Shown: positions 1 to 8,964 of the stretch, one piece after another
Position numbering within the stretch: position 1 is the first letter of the stretch
Layout: each line of letters begins with the position of its first letter
Assembly: GCA_963838375.1 (NCBI GenBank)
Contig: CAWIQY010000008.1
Span: 62,001 to 126,000, forward strand
DNA length: 64,000 nucleotides
Reading direction: 5' to 3'
DNA from: DVED01 sp963838375
GTDB taxonomy: Bacteria > Cyanobacteriota > Cyanobacteriia > Cyanobacteriales > Geitlerinemataceae
The notes under the pieces: model-generated
Databases searched by the model: none
The model's input: only the letters and a program-made list of their open reading frames with translations
What the model was told of the DNA's origin: nothing
Program-made: the position numbers and the translations under genes

Positions 1-181
1 GATTTTTGACTCCGTTTAAAATTGGGGAGGGAATTTCTCGATCGTATTTCAATTAGCCCCATACTAAGGTATCACAGCCTCGGTCTGAGAGCTAGTACGA
101 GATCGGAATAAATCGTTTTTTATGGCGATCGTAAACTAATGTAACAAAGAAGGGAATTATCTGCAACTATTACAGACAACT

Positions 182-2578
182 CTACAGTCCTCCCCCAGCA
201 ATCAGATAAGCACCCCAGGCTGCGCTTAAGGCAACCAGCAGGGTTGACCCGATCGGATGACCGTTCGCCGGGGTTTGTCGTTTCTCACTTTTGAAAGTAT
301 CCACATCGACCCAAACAGTAGCGCCGCGACGCCACCAACCCGTCACGTCCACTTCTCGATCGACCCAATGGCTAGGACGAATTTCTTGGGACAGAAGATT
401 CCCCACCGGACCGAATTTTGAGCAGTAGTGTAATTTGACGGCGATCGTTTTGGTTTGGACGATCGAATCCTGTCCCAACCAATTGGCAATTCCCCTGCGA
501 CCTAAAAGTTTACCGGAAAAGCGAACCGTGCGGCTGTCGATGGGTAAAGATTGCGGATGGGACAGCAGTTCGAGAAAGTTGGGTTCGACAGAGAGACTAG
601 ACGGTTTGAGATCCGGGAAACAGGCATTGATCCGAACTAAAGTTCCCAGGCTAAATCCAGCCAGCATCAATCCGGGAATCACCCAAGTTCGATCGCCAAA
701 GATCCAGCCAATTTCGGGCACGTCGAGCTCCTGACTCACCCAACCGACAAGGGTGAGAACCACTCCCAAACCCAGTCCAGCAAGGAGACCGAAGAACGGC
801 GCACCTTGAAGCAGCAGGCGGGCGGGTTGGGGTTGGCGACGAACTGGAGTGGCTTGGAGATCGAACTCGGGTTCGAGTTTCCAAAACCCGGCACACCGGG
901 TTAACCAAGCAAGGCGTTCTCCCAACAGGGGATGGGAGTTATTGAATGTTAGGAAATGGCGTTGGGGATTGCTGATATCCCAAGCCAGCCAGGATTCTGG
1001 GGGAAGATGGGGATAGGCACTGCCGAGGCTAATTGCCTGACGGTGGGATACGGGGATGACGCCCTCGAAACTTTCGAGAAGGTAGCTGGTGTGTTGCTGT
1101 TGTTGGATGTCTTCGGCAATGCCGATGGCGAGTTTGAGAAGGGCGCGGGCGAAACCGTTGGGATTGCCGGTGGTGGCGGTGGCAAAGCGATCGCTTTCGG
1201 CTAGTCGCTGCCGGGAGAGGGTAAGCAGGGGCAGTCGTAGCAGCCGATAAAGTCCGTAGGCGATGGCGGAAAGGATGGCAAATATCCAGGTGGCAGCGAT
1301 CGCGCTATAAAACTGACATACATTGTTTTGTCGGTTTTGGGCTACTTGTTGGAGTCGATCGCCGAACCCGGCAGCTTTCCAATATAATGTGTAGGGAATT
1401 TGAGTCAACACCAGTCCCAAAGACATGACGGCTGCATCGCCATAAAGAATGTGAGCGAGTTCGGCAGCGTAGAGGGTGGCGATTTCGTCGTCCTCGAGAC
1501 GATCGAGCAATCCTTGGCTGACGGCGATGCGGGCGGTGGCGGGGAGATGTCCGTAGGTGAAGATGACCGGGGCGGCGTCGGGTAAAATTCCCAAGGTGGG
1601 AATGGGAATTTTTTTCTGACGGCACACCTGGCGCAACATTTTGGGGGTTTCGGGACTGTAGTTACCCAAGGTTTTGAGCGAGAGGGGTTTCCAGCCATAC
1701 GCAAACCGCAACAAGGCATCTAATAGCCAGGGGGAGGCGATGGCAAATAGCAGCAGAACGATCGCCAGAAACTGTGTCGGATCGTTGTAAAATCCCCCAA
1801 AGGGCAGTCTGAAGGGAAGGAGAAAGATGATTTCATTGGTAACGCCGTAAAAGCTCTGCACCATTCCCAGTAATAGGGCAAATAGGGCGAGGGTACTCAG
1901 AAGCTGCATCCATCGCAATTGACCGATTTTAGAGCCTTTGAGGGGTTTGGGACTGCCGGCACGAGGGGCGTTGCGCCAGGATCTTGAAGGCGAGGGTGAT
2001 GGGGATGCAACAGGGGGAGATTCGTCGCTGTCAGAAGCGGTGGCAGGCAGTTCGTCGAGGTTTTCGATGGGGGGCTGTCGATCGGGTTGTGTTCTTTCTG
2101 GGTTTTTCTCTAAAGGGATAAAGCCTGTCTGTTTTGGGGTGACGGGAGTGGATGAAGTCTGAGGTTCTTCCGGGGAAAATGGCACAAAGCCTGTGGGTGG
2201 GGTGACGGGAGTGGATGAAGTCTGAGGTTCTTCCGGGGAAAATGGCACAAACCCTGTCTGTTTTGGGGTGGGTTTTACCGATGGAGAATCCGTTGCTATT
2301 CGATCGAGTGTCGAAGTTGCCCAGTGTTTTACTTTAGGATGGGAACTTTGGCTGAGTTCCCGACACAGGGCGATGGCAGAAGCGGTCTGACCGTTTTTAT
2401 TGTACGCCACCACTAGCCCCATTTGTGCTTGCAGGAGGGCATCGGTCGGGGGCGAGGTTTTGGGAACGCTTTCCAAATAGGCAATCGCCGTTTTGACATT
2501 ACCTTGCTTCAATGCCGCTAACCCCGCTTTTACGGATTTGAGGTTCGCCATCGTCGAGTTCTGAGGAACTGATGCCAT
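182..2578 (-). CDS. M48-like membrane protein with TPR-like N-terminus and damaged zinc motif
   Basis: A large protein with, in order, a helical tetratricopeptide-like stretch (about the first 90 residues), a Pro/Ser/Thr-rich linker carrying a 21-residue direct repeat, two hydrophobic segments, an HtpX/Ste24-like M48 region, two more hydrophobic segments and a soluble C-terminal domain ending in a final membrane segment. M48 peptidases need HExxH; here the motif (about 1450-1467) reads A-E-L-A-H, so the first zinc histidine is Ala, while the later E-S-D-R-F-A third-ligand motif remains. It may be a pseudo-peptidase or a divergent active form. The frame stays open upstream to 2758, but the extension looks unlike the family; the start at 2578 (Met-Ala-Ser-Val) or 2551 is preferred. 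Membrane protein is confident, proteolytic activity is not. Confidence 0.75.
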   Translation of the reverse strand: MASVPQNSTMANLKSVKAGLAALKQGNVKTAIAYLESVPKTSPPTDALLQAQMGLVVAYNKNGQTASAIALCRELSQSSHPKVKHWATSTLDRIATDSPSVKPTPKQTGFVPFSPEEPQTSSTPVTPPTGFVPFSPEEPQTSSTPVTPKQTGFIPLEKNPERTQPDRQPPIENLDELPATASDSDESPPVASPSPSPSRSWRNAPRAGSPKPLKGSKIGQLRWMQLLSTLALFALLLGMVQSFYGVTNEIIFLLPFRLPFGGFYNDPTQFLAIVLLLFAIASPWLLDALLRFAYGWKPLSLKTLGNYSPETPKMLRQVCRQKKIPIPTLGILPDAAPVIFTYGHLPATARIAVSQGLLDRLEDDEIATLYAAELAHILYGDAAVMSLGLVLTQIPYTLYWKAAGFGDRLQQVAQNRQNNVCQFYSAIAATWIFAILSAIAYGLYRLLRLPLLTLSRQRLAESDRFATATTGNPNGFARALLKLAIGIAEDIQQQQHTSYLLESFEGVIPVSHRQAISLGSAYPHLPPESWLAWDISNPQRHFLTFNNSHPLLGERLAWLTRCAGFWKLEPEFDLQATPVRRQPQPARLLLQGAPFFGLLAGLGLGVVLTLVGWVSQELDVPEIGWIFGDRTWVIPGLMLAGFSLGTLVRINACFPDLKPSSLSVEPNFLELLSHPQSLPIDSRTVRFSGKLLGRRGIANWLGQDSIVQTKTIAVKLHYCSKFGPVGNLLSQEIRPSHWVDREVDVTGWWRRGATVWVDVDTFKSEKRQTPANGHPIGSTLLVALSAAWGAYLIAGGGL
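2136..2258. repeat. Two-copy direct repeat, 63-bp period, inside the M48-like gene
   Basis: Two copies, beginning at 2136 and 2199, are almost identical over about 58 bases with one clear mismatch. They encode a duplicated 21-residue Pro/Ser/Thr-rich linker unit (Thr-Gly-Phe-Val-Pro-Phe core). A third, more divergent unit (Thr-Gly-Phe-Ile-Pro) precedes 2136. The period is a multiple of three, so copy-number change would keep the frame. Confidence 0.9.
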
Positions 2579-3861
2579 AGAAACACTCCCAACGCTAGTC
2601 TTTTCCAAGATAGCAATTTTCGGACTATCTCTATCTCCTGCGGCAGAAGTCGAATTAGACTGTCCTCTTGAGAATTTTATTGATACTTGGAAATCTATAC
2701 AGGACTTACGACAATTTATCTTTAAACCACCATCTGTTGGGGCGCGCTTCAAAGCCATGCCGTCGGCTATATGGCATTTGCCTTCCCTATATATAGTGTC
2801 CGTGCGTTAGTCCTAATATAGCCATCCTATTTCATTTGTAAAGATTTGTAGAGGTGTGAAGCGCGCCGCGTAACGCGCGATTATCCTACAGCAGGCTGTG
2901 GCTAACCGCCCGAGGAGCGATTTTTTCACAAGCGTTAGTTGAGTCCGCACTCGCACTTTTAATAAACTATTATTACAATATTTTACAAATGTAAACAAAA
3001 GTGAACGAATGTAAATATGCTCGAACTTTACATTCATTTATAAATTAGAATGTCTGCATCGGACAGTGATGGCTACTGCTATAAGTTTTTTCCAATCTCT
3101 GTTTATCGATCGAGAAAACGAATGAATGAAAAATCAGAGCCTCATCGATATTCAGCTACCCGATAGCCCGAGCATCACTGTCATCAGTTATTCAAGAGTT
3201 CAGTTGTTAAAGTTACACATCTCAGACCCCATTAGTAAAGTTGAAAGTTCTATAAAATTTCGTTGCTGACTCCCTCAATTTCACGATCGACCTTAAAACT
3301 CCCCAGCTTGAAGGTAGCTGTTGCAGAGTCATTTTTGTTTGATAAATTTTGTGTAAATTTAGGGTTGGCGAAAATTCTAATTTGCGAGCGCATTTAAAAC
3401 AATATATACGGGGGCAAATGCCATTCACCCCCCGTGGAGATTATTTGATGCGTAATTCCTAAACTTTCTGGAGTGTATCCATTGAATTTTGACCGTTCTA
3501 ATAATCGGTCAAGTTTGCAATGCCTAAATTCCTGTCTAAGCTCGATCGTTTTGGGACAGTTTTTCAGCGACGTCTAACGAACTTCTACTTTTTTAAGTTT
3601 TCCTAATTTTTAAATTAGGGAAAACTGATTTGTGTGCTTCTCGAAATTGAAATCGTCATTTTCAGTCAGGAAACGCTATTCCCCTGATTGAAGATTAGAA
3701 TGCGATGGGTTTTTCTCGTACCCTAGCTTTGTTCTAAAAAATAGACGACTTCAATAGTTTTATCTAAATCGCAAATCTTAACACTGCGAAAAGTTCAGCT
3801 TTCTATGGAGCTGAATAAATAGATATATTCGACAGCAACTAAAACTCACAAATTATCCGAA
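2579..3861. other. Long AT-rich stretch without a convincing gene
   Basis: About 1.3 kb between the M48-like gene (reading leftwards) and the phytochrome gene (reading rightwards). Short open frames here have no recognisable protein character. A GC-rich motif at about 2854-2882 (gtgaag followed by gcgcgccgcgtaacgcgcg) resembles one at 37584-37607, suggesting a dispersed palindromic repeat. The stretch should hold the promoters of both divergent genes; no strong -35/-10 pair could be assigned. Confidence 0.5.
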
Positions 3862-6357
3862 ATGACTGAACAATCGATCTCCAATCACAAATTCTCTAAT
3901 TGCGAACAAGACCCGATTCATATTCCCGGATGTATTCAGCCTCACGGTATTTTATTGGTTTTGCAGGAGCCAGAGCTGACGATTTTACAGGTGAGCGAAA
4001 ACATTTTCGAGGTGTTAAACATTAAAGCCGAAGACTTAATTGGGTGCAAGCTGAGTGAAGTTTTAGGCTCTAAACAGATTGAGTTTATTCAAAAAACGAT
4101 CGGCAATCGGGCAGAATTCCAAGAAGTTAATCCGATCGCACTTTCGATCCAAAAAGACGATCGAGTCTTAGATTTCAACGGTACGATTCACCGAGCTGAT
4201 GGTTCTTTAATTTTAGAATTAGAGCGTTTGATGTCATCGAATATTAGCCTTTTCTTGAATGTTTACCGCTTGACCAAAAAATCGGTGCAAGTCATTCAAA
4301 AAGCCGAGTTTTTCACGGATATGTGTCGAGCCATCGTGCAAGAAATCCGAAAAATGACTGGATTCGATCGAGTGATGTTATATCAACTCGATTCTTGCAA
4401 AGTCTTAGCCGAAGACAAGATGCCTCATTTAAAATCTTACCAAGGCTTGCGTTTTCCCAGCACAGATATTCCCGAACGAGCGAAAAACTTATACTTGGAA
4501 AAATGGTTGAGAATGATTCCCGATCGTCGCTACCAACCCGTTGCCATTTTTCCGACAAATCATCCAGATACCGGATGTCCGACTGACTTGACCAATGCTG
4601 GACTCAGAAGTATCCACCCGCTGCATTTGGAGTACCTGGAAAATATGGGAGTCATCGCTTCCATGTCAATTTCGATCGTCAAAAATCGGAAACTTTGGGG
4701 ATTAATTGTTTGTCATCATGAAACTCCAAAATATGTTTCTTACGAACTGCGAGATGCTTGTGAATTTTTAGCTCAAACTCTATCTTCGCAAATTGTCGAT
4801 CGAGAACAAAGAGAACTCAAAAAGTATGAACTCGAACTCAGTAATCTTTATAATTCAGCAATCGAGTCGATTTTCCAAGAAGATGATTTTTTGGATGGAC
4901 TCGTTCTCGCTCAAATGGAAGTCTTCAAGTTGAGGTTAGCCTCGGGGATTTTTGTGTGTATGCAACGGTGCTGGCAATCTGTTGGACGAACCCCGAAAGA
5001 AATTCACGTTCACAACCTACTTCGCTGGTTAAACAAGCAGCCAGAGTTTCAGGTTTTTCATACAAATTGTTTATCCAGTGTGTATCCTAAAGCCGAAAGC
5101 TTTACGGATATTGCTAGTGGTTTACTGGTGATTGCAATTTCTCCGGGTCAATATATTTTGTGGTTTCGTCCAGAAGTGATTCAAATTGTCGAATGGGCGG
5201 GAAATCCCGAATATCCAGCAGAAGCAGAAGATGAAAGTGGTTTAAATTTGCGTCCTCGTAAATCTTTTGAATTTTGGCAAGAACGAGTTGAAAAAACGGC
5301 TCTGCCTTGGCAAGAACACGAAATTGAATCGGCGAAAACCATGCGACGCGCGATCGTTGATATCGTGTTACATCAAGTGAATGATTTGACCAAGATGAAT
5401 AACGCCTTGGAGAAGTCAGAAGCGAAAGCTAACCGGAAAGCCAGACAGTTAGAAAACACCCTGAAACAGCTCCAGGAAACCCAAGCTCAGCTCATTCAAT
5501 CGGAGAAAATGTCGAGTTTGGGGCGGTTAGTTGCGGGAATTGCTCATGAAATTAATAATCCTTTGAACTTCATTCATGCAAATATCGGCTATCTCGAGAA
5601 CTATACTCAAGATCTGATAGAATTGGTCTGTCTGTATCAGCAAAAAATGCTGAACTCAGATGAAGAAATTTGTGCGCTAGAAGAAGAAATAGACCTGGAG
5701 TTTTTACAACAAGACTTACCCAGTGTTGTGAAATCGTCTCGAGTTGGAAGTGAGCGAATTCGAGAAATCGTTCGATCTTTGAGTCACTTTTCTCGAACCG
5801 ATGAAAAGTTTGCACAGCCGATCGATATTCATCCTGCCCTGGAAGAAAGTCTACTGATTTTAAGTAGTAAATTGAAGTCTAAATCAGTTCCCATTGAAAT
5901 CATTAAAAAGTATGGCAAAATTCCTCTAGTAGAATGCTACCCAACGCAACTCGAGCAAGTGTTTGTGAATCTCCTGACAAATAGCATTGATGCGCTACAT
6001 AAAAAGAATAAAAACAAAAGCTTGGAAGATCGGGAAATGCGACCGAGCCGTATTCTTATTCAGACCGCTGTAGAAACCCGAACCGCCGAAGAGGGTTATA
6101 TTTGGGCAGTCTCTTCGATTACGGTAGCCGTTATTCGTATTACCGATAACGGTTCGGGTATTCCAGAGTCGATTCAAACGAAAATTTTCGATCCATTTTT
6201 TACGACTAAAAACGTAGGAGAAGGAACTGGACTGGGTTTATCTATTAGTTATCGAATTGTGGTCGAACGTCATCGGGGTAAGCTAAGTTTTCGTTCGGTT
6301 GAGGGAGAAGGAACGGAGTTCACGATCGAGATTCCTATTCGACAGCCTCGATCGTAA
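3862..6357 (+). CDS. Bacteriophytochrome-type sensor histidine kinase (PAS-GAF-PHY-HisKA-HATPase)
   Basis: Red/far-red photoreceptor kinase. Domains: PAS with the biliverdin-attachment Cys14 in the motif Asn-Cys-Glu-Gln-Asp-Pro-Ile-His-Ile-Pro-Gly; GAF with the Pro-Ser-Thr-Asp-Ile-Pro motif (Asp202) and His255, where the position of the phycocyanobilin Cys of Cph1 is Leu254; PHY with the tongue motif Pro-Arg-Lys-Ser-Phe (465-469); a coiled coil; HisKA with phospho-acceptor His562 in A-H-E-I-N-N-P; then N, G1, F and G2 boxes of the ATPase. Cys14 present and the GAF Cys absent argue for biliverdin, as in bacteriophytochromes, rather than phycocyanobilin. The transmitter resembles that of the PAS kinase at 19743-22040. 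No response regulator is adjacent. The MscS-type gene begins within 50 bases downstream, so the two may be co-transcribed. Confidence 0.93.
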   Translation: MTEQSISNHKFSNCEQDPIHIPGCIQPHGILLVLQEPELTILQVSENIFEVLNIKAEDLIGCKLSEVLGSKQIEFIQKTIGNRAEFQEVNPIALSIQKDDRVLDFNGTIHRADGSLILELERLMSSNISLFLNVYRLTKKSVQVIQKAEFFTDMCRAIVQEIRKMTGFDRVMLYQLDSCKVLAEDKMPHLKSYQGLRFPSTDIPERAKNLYLEKWLRMIPDRRYQPVAIFPTNHPDTGCPTDLTNAGLRSIHPLHLEYLENMGVIASMSISIVKNRKLWGLIVCHHETPKYVSYELRDACEFLAQTLSSQIVDREQRELKKYELELSNLYNSAIESIFQEDDFLDGLVLAQMEVFKLRLASGIFVCMQRCWQSVGRTPKEIHVHNLLRWLNKQPEFQVFHTNCLSSVYPKAESFTDIASGLLVIAISPGQYILWFRPEVIQIVEWAGNPEYPAEAEDESGLNLRPRKSFEFWQERVEKTALPWQEHEIESAKTMRRAIVDIVLHQVNDLTKMNNALEKSEAKANRKARQLENTLKQLQETQAQLIQSEKMSSLGRLVAGIAHEINNPLNFIHANIGYLENYTQDLIELVCLYQQKMLNSDEEICALEEEIDLEFLQQDLPSVVKSSRVGSERIREIVRSLSHFSRTDEKFAQPIDIHPALEESLLILSSKLKSKSVPIEIIKKYGKIPLVECYPTQLEQVFVNLLTNSIDALHKKNKNKSLEDREMRPSRILIQTAVETRTAEEGYIWAVSSITVAVIRITDNGSGIPESIQTKIFDPFFTTKNVGEGTGLGLSISYRIVVERHRGKLSFRSVEGEGTEFTIEIPIRQPRS

Positions 6358-6384
6358 TTTGACAGGACTGCTAAGATGTGAAGA

Positions 6385-7884
6385 TTGACGCAGTTCCTTG
6401 ACACAATGGCTAGTATCTCTCAACTTTTTACGACACCGATATTTAGGTTAGGAGTTACTCCTATTTCGCTGGCGATCGTTTTCAAACTCATTCTGTTTGC
6501 CTTTTTGGTGTTTATTATTTCACATCTGATTGGTAGAGCGATCGGGCGTTGGTTTTTGATGAAAATGGGTCTCGATCGGGGCTCGCGAGAAGCCATTACT
6601 TCTGTCATCCGTTACGCGATCGCTGCATTGGGTTCGATCGTTGTTTTGCATGGATTGGGTATCGATCTCAGTTCCCTTGCCGTCATTGCTGGGGTTGTCG
6701 GTTTGGGAGTTGGGATTGGACTGCAAAATCTATCGAGTAATTTTATTAGCGGTCTAACGTTGTTATTTGAACGTCCGGTTAAAGTGGGGGATTTTATTGA
6801 AGTGGATGAGTTACTCGGAACCGTTGAGAAGATTTCATTTCGATCGACGATTATTAGAACGTTAGATGGAGTTTTTGCGATCGTCCCCAATAGTCAATTT
6901 GTCGATCGTAAAGTGGTAAACTGGAGCTATAAAGATCCTCGTTGTCGGTTACACATTCCGATCGGTGTCGCTTATGGAACCGAGCCGGTTATTGTCACTG
7001 AAGCTTTAATTGCTGTTGCACATTTAGAAAAAGAAGTCCTTCGCTATCCTTCTCCTAAAGTGTGGTTTACAGGTTTTGGTGATAGTTCTTTAAACTTTGA
7101 GCTATTGGTTTGGATCGAGAGTCCGCCAGACAAAGAAGTCATTCAAAGCAGTTTGAATTTTAGGATCGAAGACGAATTCAGAAAACGGGATATTAGTATT
7201 CCTTTTCCTCAACGAGACATTTGGATTCGGCAAAGCGAACCTCATCAGTTAGAATCTTTGCAGGATTCTCTAGCCGTTGCTACCGAAAACTACAATGGAA
7301 ATGGCAAACACAGCGATTCGGATTTTCATCGTGGCGATCGAACTCATGTTTCTTCCTCAGCTTCCTCAAATTCCGTTGTTAAATCGCCAAACAACTGGAC
7401 ATTACGAGAACTGATGAGGCGAATTTCTTACTTTGAAGGTTGTACGGATTTAGAGATTAGAAAGCTGATAGAGTATGGGTATCGGCAGGTATTTACTCGA
7501 GGACAAGTGGTTTGTCAAGAAAACGATCCGGGGGATTCTTTTTATATTATCTTAACTGGTTCTGTGGAAGTAATTTCCGAACGTTCCGGACAATATATCG
7601 CGACACTTCATCAAGGCGAATTTTTTGGGGAAATGTCTTTATTGATGGGATTACCGCGCACTGCCACCGTGCGAACGAGCGATGATTCAGTTATCTTTAT
7701 TGTCGAACACCACGATCTGCAAAAACTCCTGATAGAACAACCGAGTTTAGCCGATGAAATTGCTCAGAAGTTATCCGAACGACAACAAGCATTGCGAGAG
7801 TTGGGATTGCTCGCCGATGAAAATTCAGAAGAAACGCCCTTTTTCTGGATTCGGAATCGTCTCAGAATGCTATTTGAAATCTGA
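6385..7884 (+). CDS. MscS-family mechanosensitive channel with C-terminal cyclic-nucleotide-binding domain
   Basis: Ion channel with transmembrane helices in the first 125 residues; the pore helix is Gly/Ala-rich (GVVGLGVGIGLQNL) as in MscS. The MscS beta and alpha/beta domains follow to about residue 285, then a linker, then a cyclic-nucleotide-binding domain (about 350-480). Its phosphate-binding cassette F-G-E-M-S-L-L-x-G-x-P-R-T-A-T-V (from 414) keeps Glu416 (ribose contact) and Arg425 (phosphate contact), so binding looks intact. Numbering starts from a TTG at 6385; an in-frame ATG at 6406 is an equally good start and neither has a clear Shine-Dalgarno. It follows the phytochrome gene by 27-48 bases and precedes an M48 peptidase by 62. 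A LOV-adenylate cyclase lies at 11059-12510, so a local cAMP source is plausible; that link is inference. Confidence 0.93.
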   Translation: MTQFLDTMASISQLFTTPIFRLGVTPISLAIVFKLILFAFLVFIISHLIGRAIGRWFLMKMGLDRGSREAITSVIRYAIAALGSIVVLHGLGIDLSSLAVIAGVVGLGVGIGLQNLSSNFISGLTLLFERPVKVGDFIEVDELLGTVEKISFRSTIIRTLDGVFAIVPNSQFVDRKVVNWSYKDPRCRLHIPIGVAYGTEPVIVTEALIAVAHLEKEVLRYPSPKVWFTGFGDSSLNFELLVWIESPPDKEVIQSSLNFRIEDEFRKRDISIPFPQRDIWIRQSEPHQLESLQDSLAVATENYNGNGKHSDSDFHRGDRTHVSSSASSNSVVKSPNNWTLRELMRRISYFEGCTDLEIRKLIEYGYRQVFTRGQVVCQENDPGDSFYIILTGSVEVISERSGQYIATLHQGEFFGEMSLLMGLPRTATVRTSDDSVIFIVEHHDLQKLLIEQPSLADEIAQKLSERQQALRELGLLADENSEETPFFWIRNRLRMLFEI

Positions 7885-7946
7885 GACTATTTTGAGAAAA
7901 GTTTGATAAAATCTAGAAATAAACCCTCAACAAGAAATTTATTCTG

Positions 7947-8906
7947 ATGCCAACTTATACTGGAATTTCCAGCGAAGCTTTTCGCCACCCCCTCGATCGC
8001 GAAGCCGAAGAAACGTTACGTAGCCTTCCAGGTTTCGATCTATTGACTCGTAAATTTGTCGAATTTGTCTACGAACGTCCACAATTTATCTATCATATGG
8101 GAAGTAGTATTGAAGTCGGACCGCGCCAATATTCGACGGTTTATCAAATGCTTCGAGAATGCGTTCGAGATTTAGATATCTCTCCAGAACCGACTTTGTT
8201 TATTTCTCAAACACCCATGGCAAATGCCTATTCTTTAGGACAAGATAGTCCATCAATTACTCTAAATGCCGGAATTTTAGACTTAATGGATGAAGCTGAA
8301 CTTCGTACTGTGATTGCTCATGAATTGGGACATATCAAATGCGGTCATACGATTTTAATTCAGATGGCAATGTGGGCAATTTCGACCGCGACTTATATTG
8401 GAGAATTAACATTTGGGTTGGGAAATTTTATCGGTACGGGGTTGATTTATGCATTTTATGAATGGCGAAGAAAAGCAGAACTTTCCGCCGATCGTGCAGC
8501 ATTACTGGTTCTCGACGATCTCAATCCGGTAATGTCTACCATGATGAAAATGGCGGGGGGAAGTCATAAATATGCGAATGAAGTCAGCTTAAATGAGTTT
8601 GTTCGCCAATCGGAACGATATCAAGCTCTCGATGGTGATAGCCTCAATCAAGTGTATAAATTTTTGCTGTATAATGGCGGTCAAGGTGCGATGCTTTCTC
8701 ATCCTTTTCCGGTCGATCGTCTTTCCTATTTGCGAGAATGGTGGCAGTCGGAAGACTATCGCAAAATTCGCGCAGGAAACTATCAGAAATCTCCGGCTGA
8801 CAGTTCTGTGGATGTGGCAGCTCAACAGGAAGAAGCGGATTCTCTGCGACGGCAAGTTGAAGAATTGCGGCGGGAAGTCGAACAAGCCAGACGACGACGA
8901 TCGTAG
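7947..8906 (+). CDS. M48 family zinc metallopeptidase with C-terminal coiled coil
   Basis: Peptidase with an intact HExxH motif (H-E-L-G-H, His125, Glu126, His129) and a downstream glutamate in A-E-L-S-A-D-R (Glu178) as third zinc ligand. A hydrophobic stretch after the motif (about 135-165) may be membrane-associated. The last 30 residues form a charged coiled coil (repeats of E-E-L-R-R-E-V-E type). It follows the MscS-type channel on the same strand with a 62-base gap and may be in its operon. The substrate is unknown; family members degrade membrane or abnormal proteins. Unlike the M48-like protein at 182-2578, this copy has every residue needed for catalysis. Confidence 0.9.
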   Translation: MPTYTGISSEAFRHPLDREAEETLRSLPGFDLLTRKFVEFVYERPQFIYHMGSSIEVGPRQYSTVYQMLRECVRDLDISPEPTLFISQTPMANAYSLGQDSPSITLNAGILDLMDEAELRTVIAHELGHIKCGHTILIQMAMWAISTATYIGELTFGLGNFIGTGLIYAFYEWRRKAELSADRAALLVLDDLNPVMSTMMKMAGGSHKYANEVSLNEFVRQSERYQALDGDSLNQVYKFLLYNGGQGAMLSHPFPVDRLSYLREWWQSEDYRKIRAGNYQKSPADSSVDVAAQQEEADSLRRQVEELRREVEQARRRRS

Positions 8907-8914
8907 TAGATATG

Positions 8915-8955
8915 GGGGCAATATCGGGGCAACCACAGGGGGATTGCCCCTACGA
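8915..8955. repeat. Palindromic repeat between convergent genes (possible bidirectional terminator)
   Basis: The sequence ggggcaat at 8916-8923 pairs with attgcccc at 8944-8951, and a second ggggcaa at 8927-8933 can pair with the same right arm. It sits between the convergent M48 peptidase and ABC transporter genes. It ends in gcccctac, as does the inner palindrome of the MITE at 58049-58071, pointing to a dispersed cyanobacterial palindrome. No long T-run is present. Confidence 0.6.
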
Positions 8956-8964
8956 TATACTATG

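Noticed and set aside
1..181. First 181 bases checked for a partial gene
   Set aside because: No frame with protein character runs off the window edge.
2813..3037. 74-codon minus-strand frame in the long intergenic stretch
   Set aside because: Basic, low-complexity translation with no recognisable pattern; probably chance in AT-rich DNA with a GC-rich palindrome.
3222..3428. 68-codon minus-strand frame upstream of the phytochrome
   Set aside because: No ribosome-binding site and no protein character.
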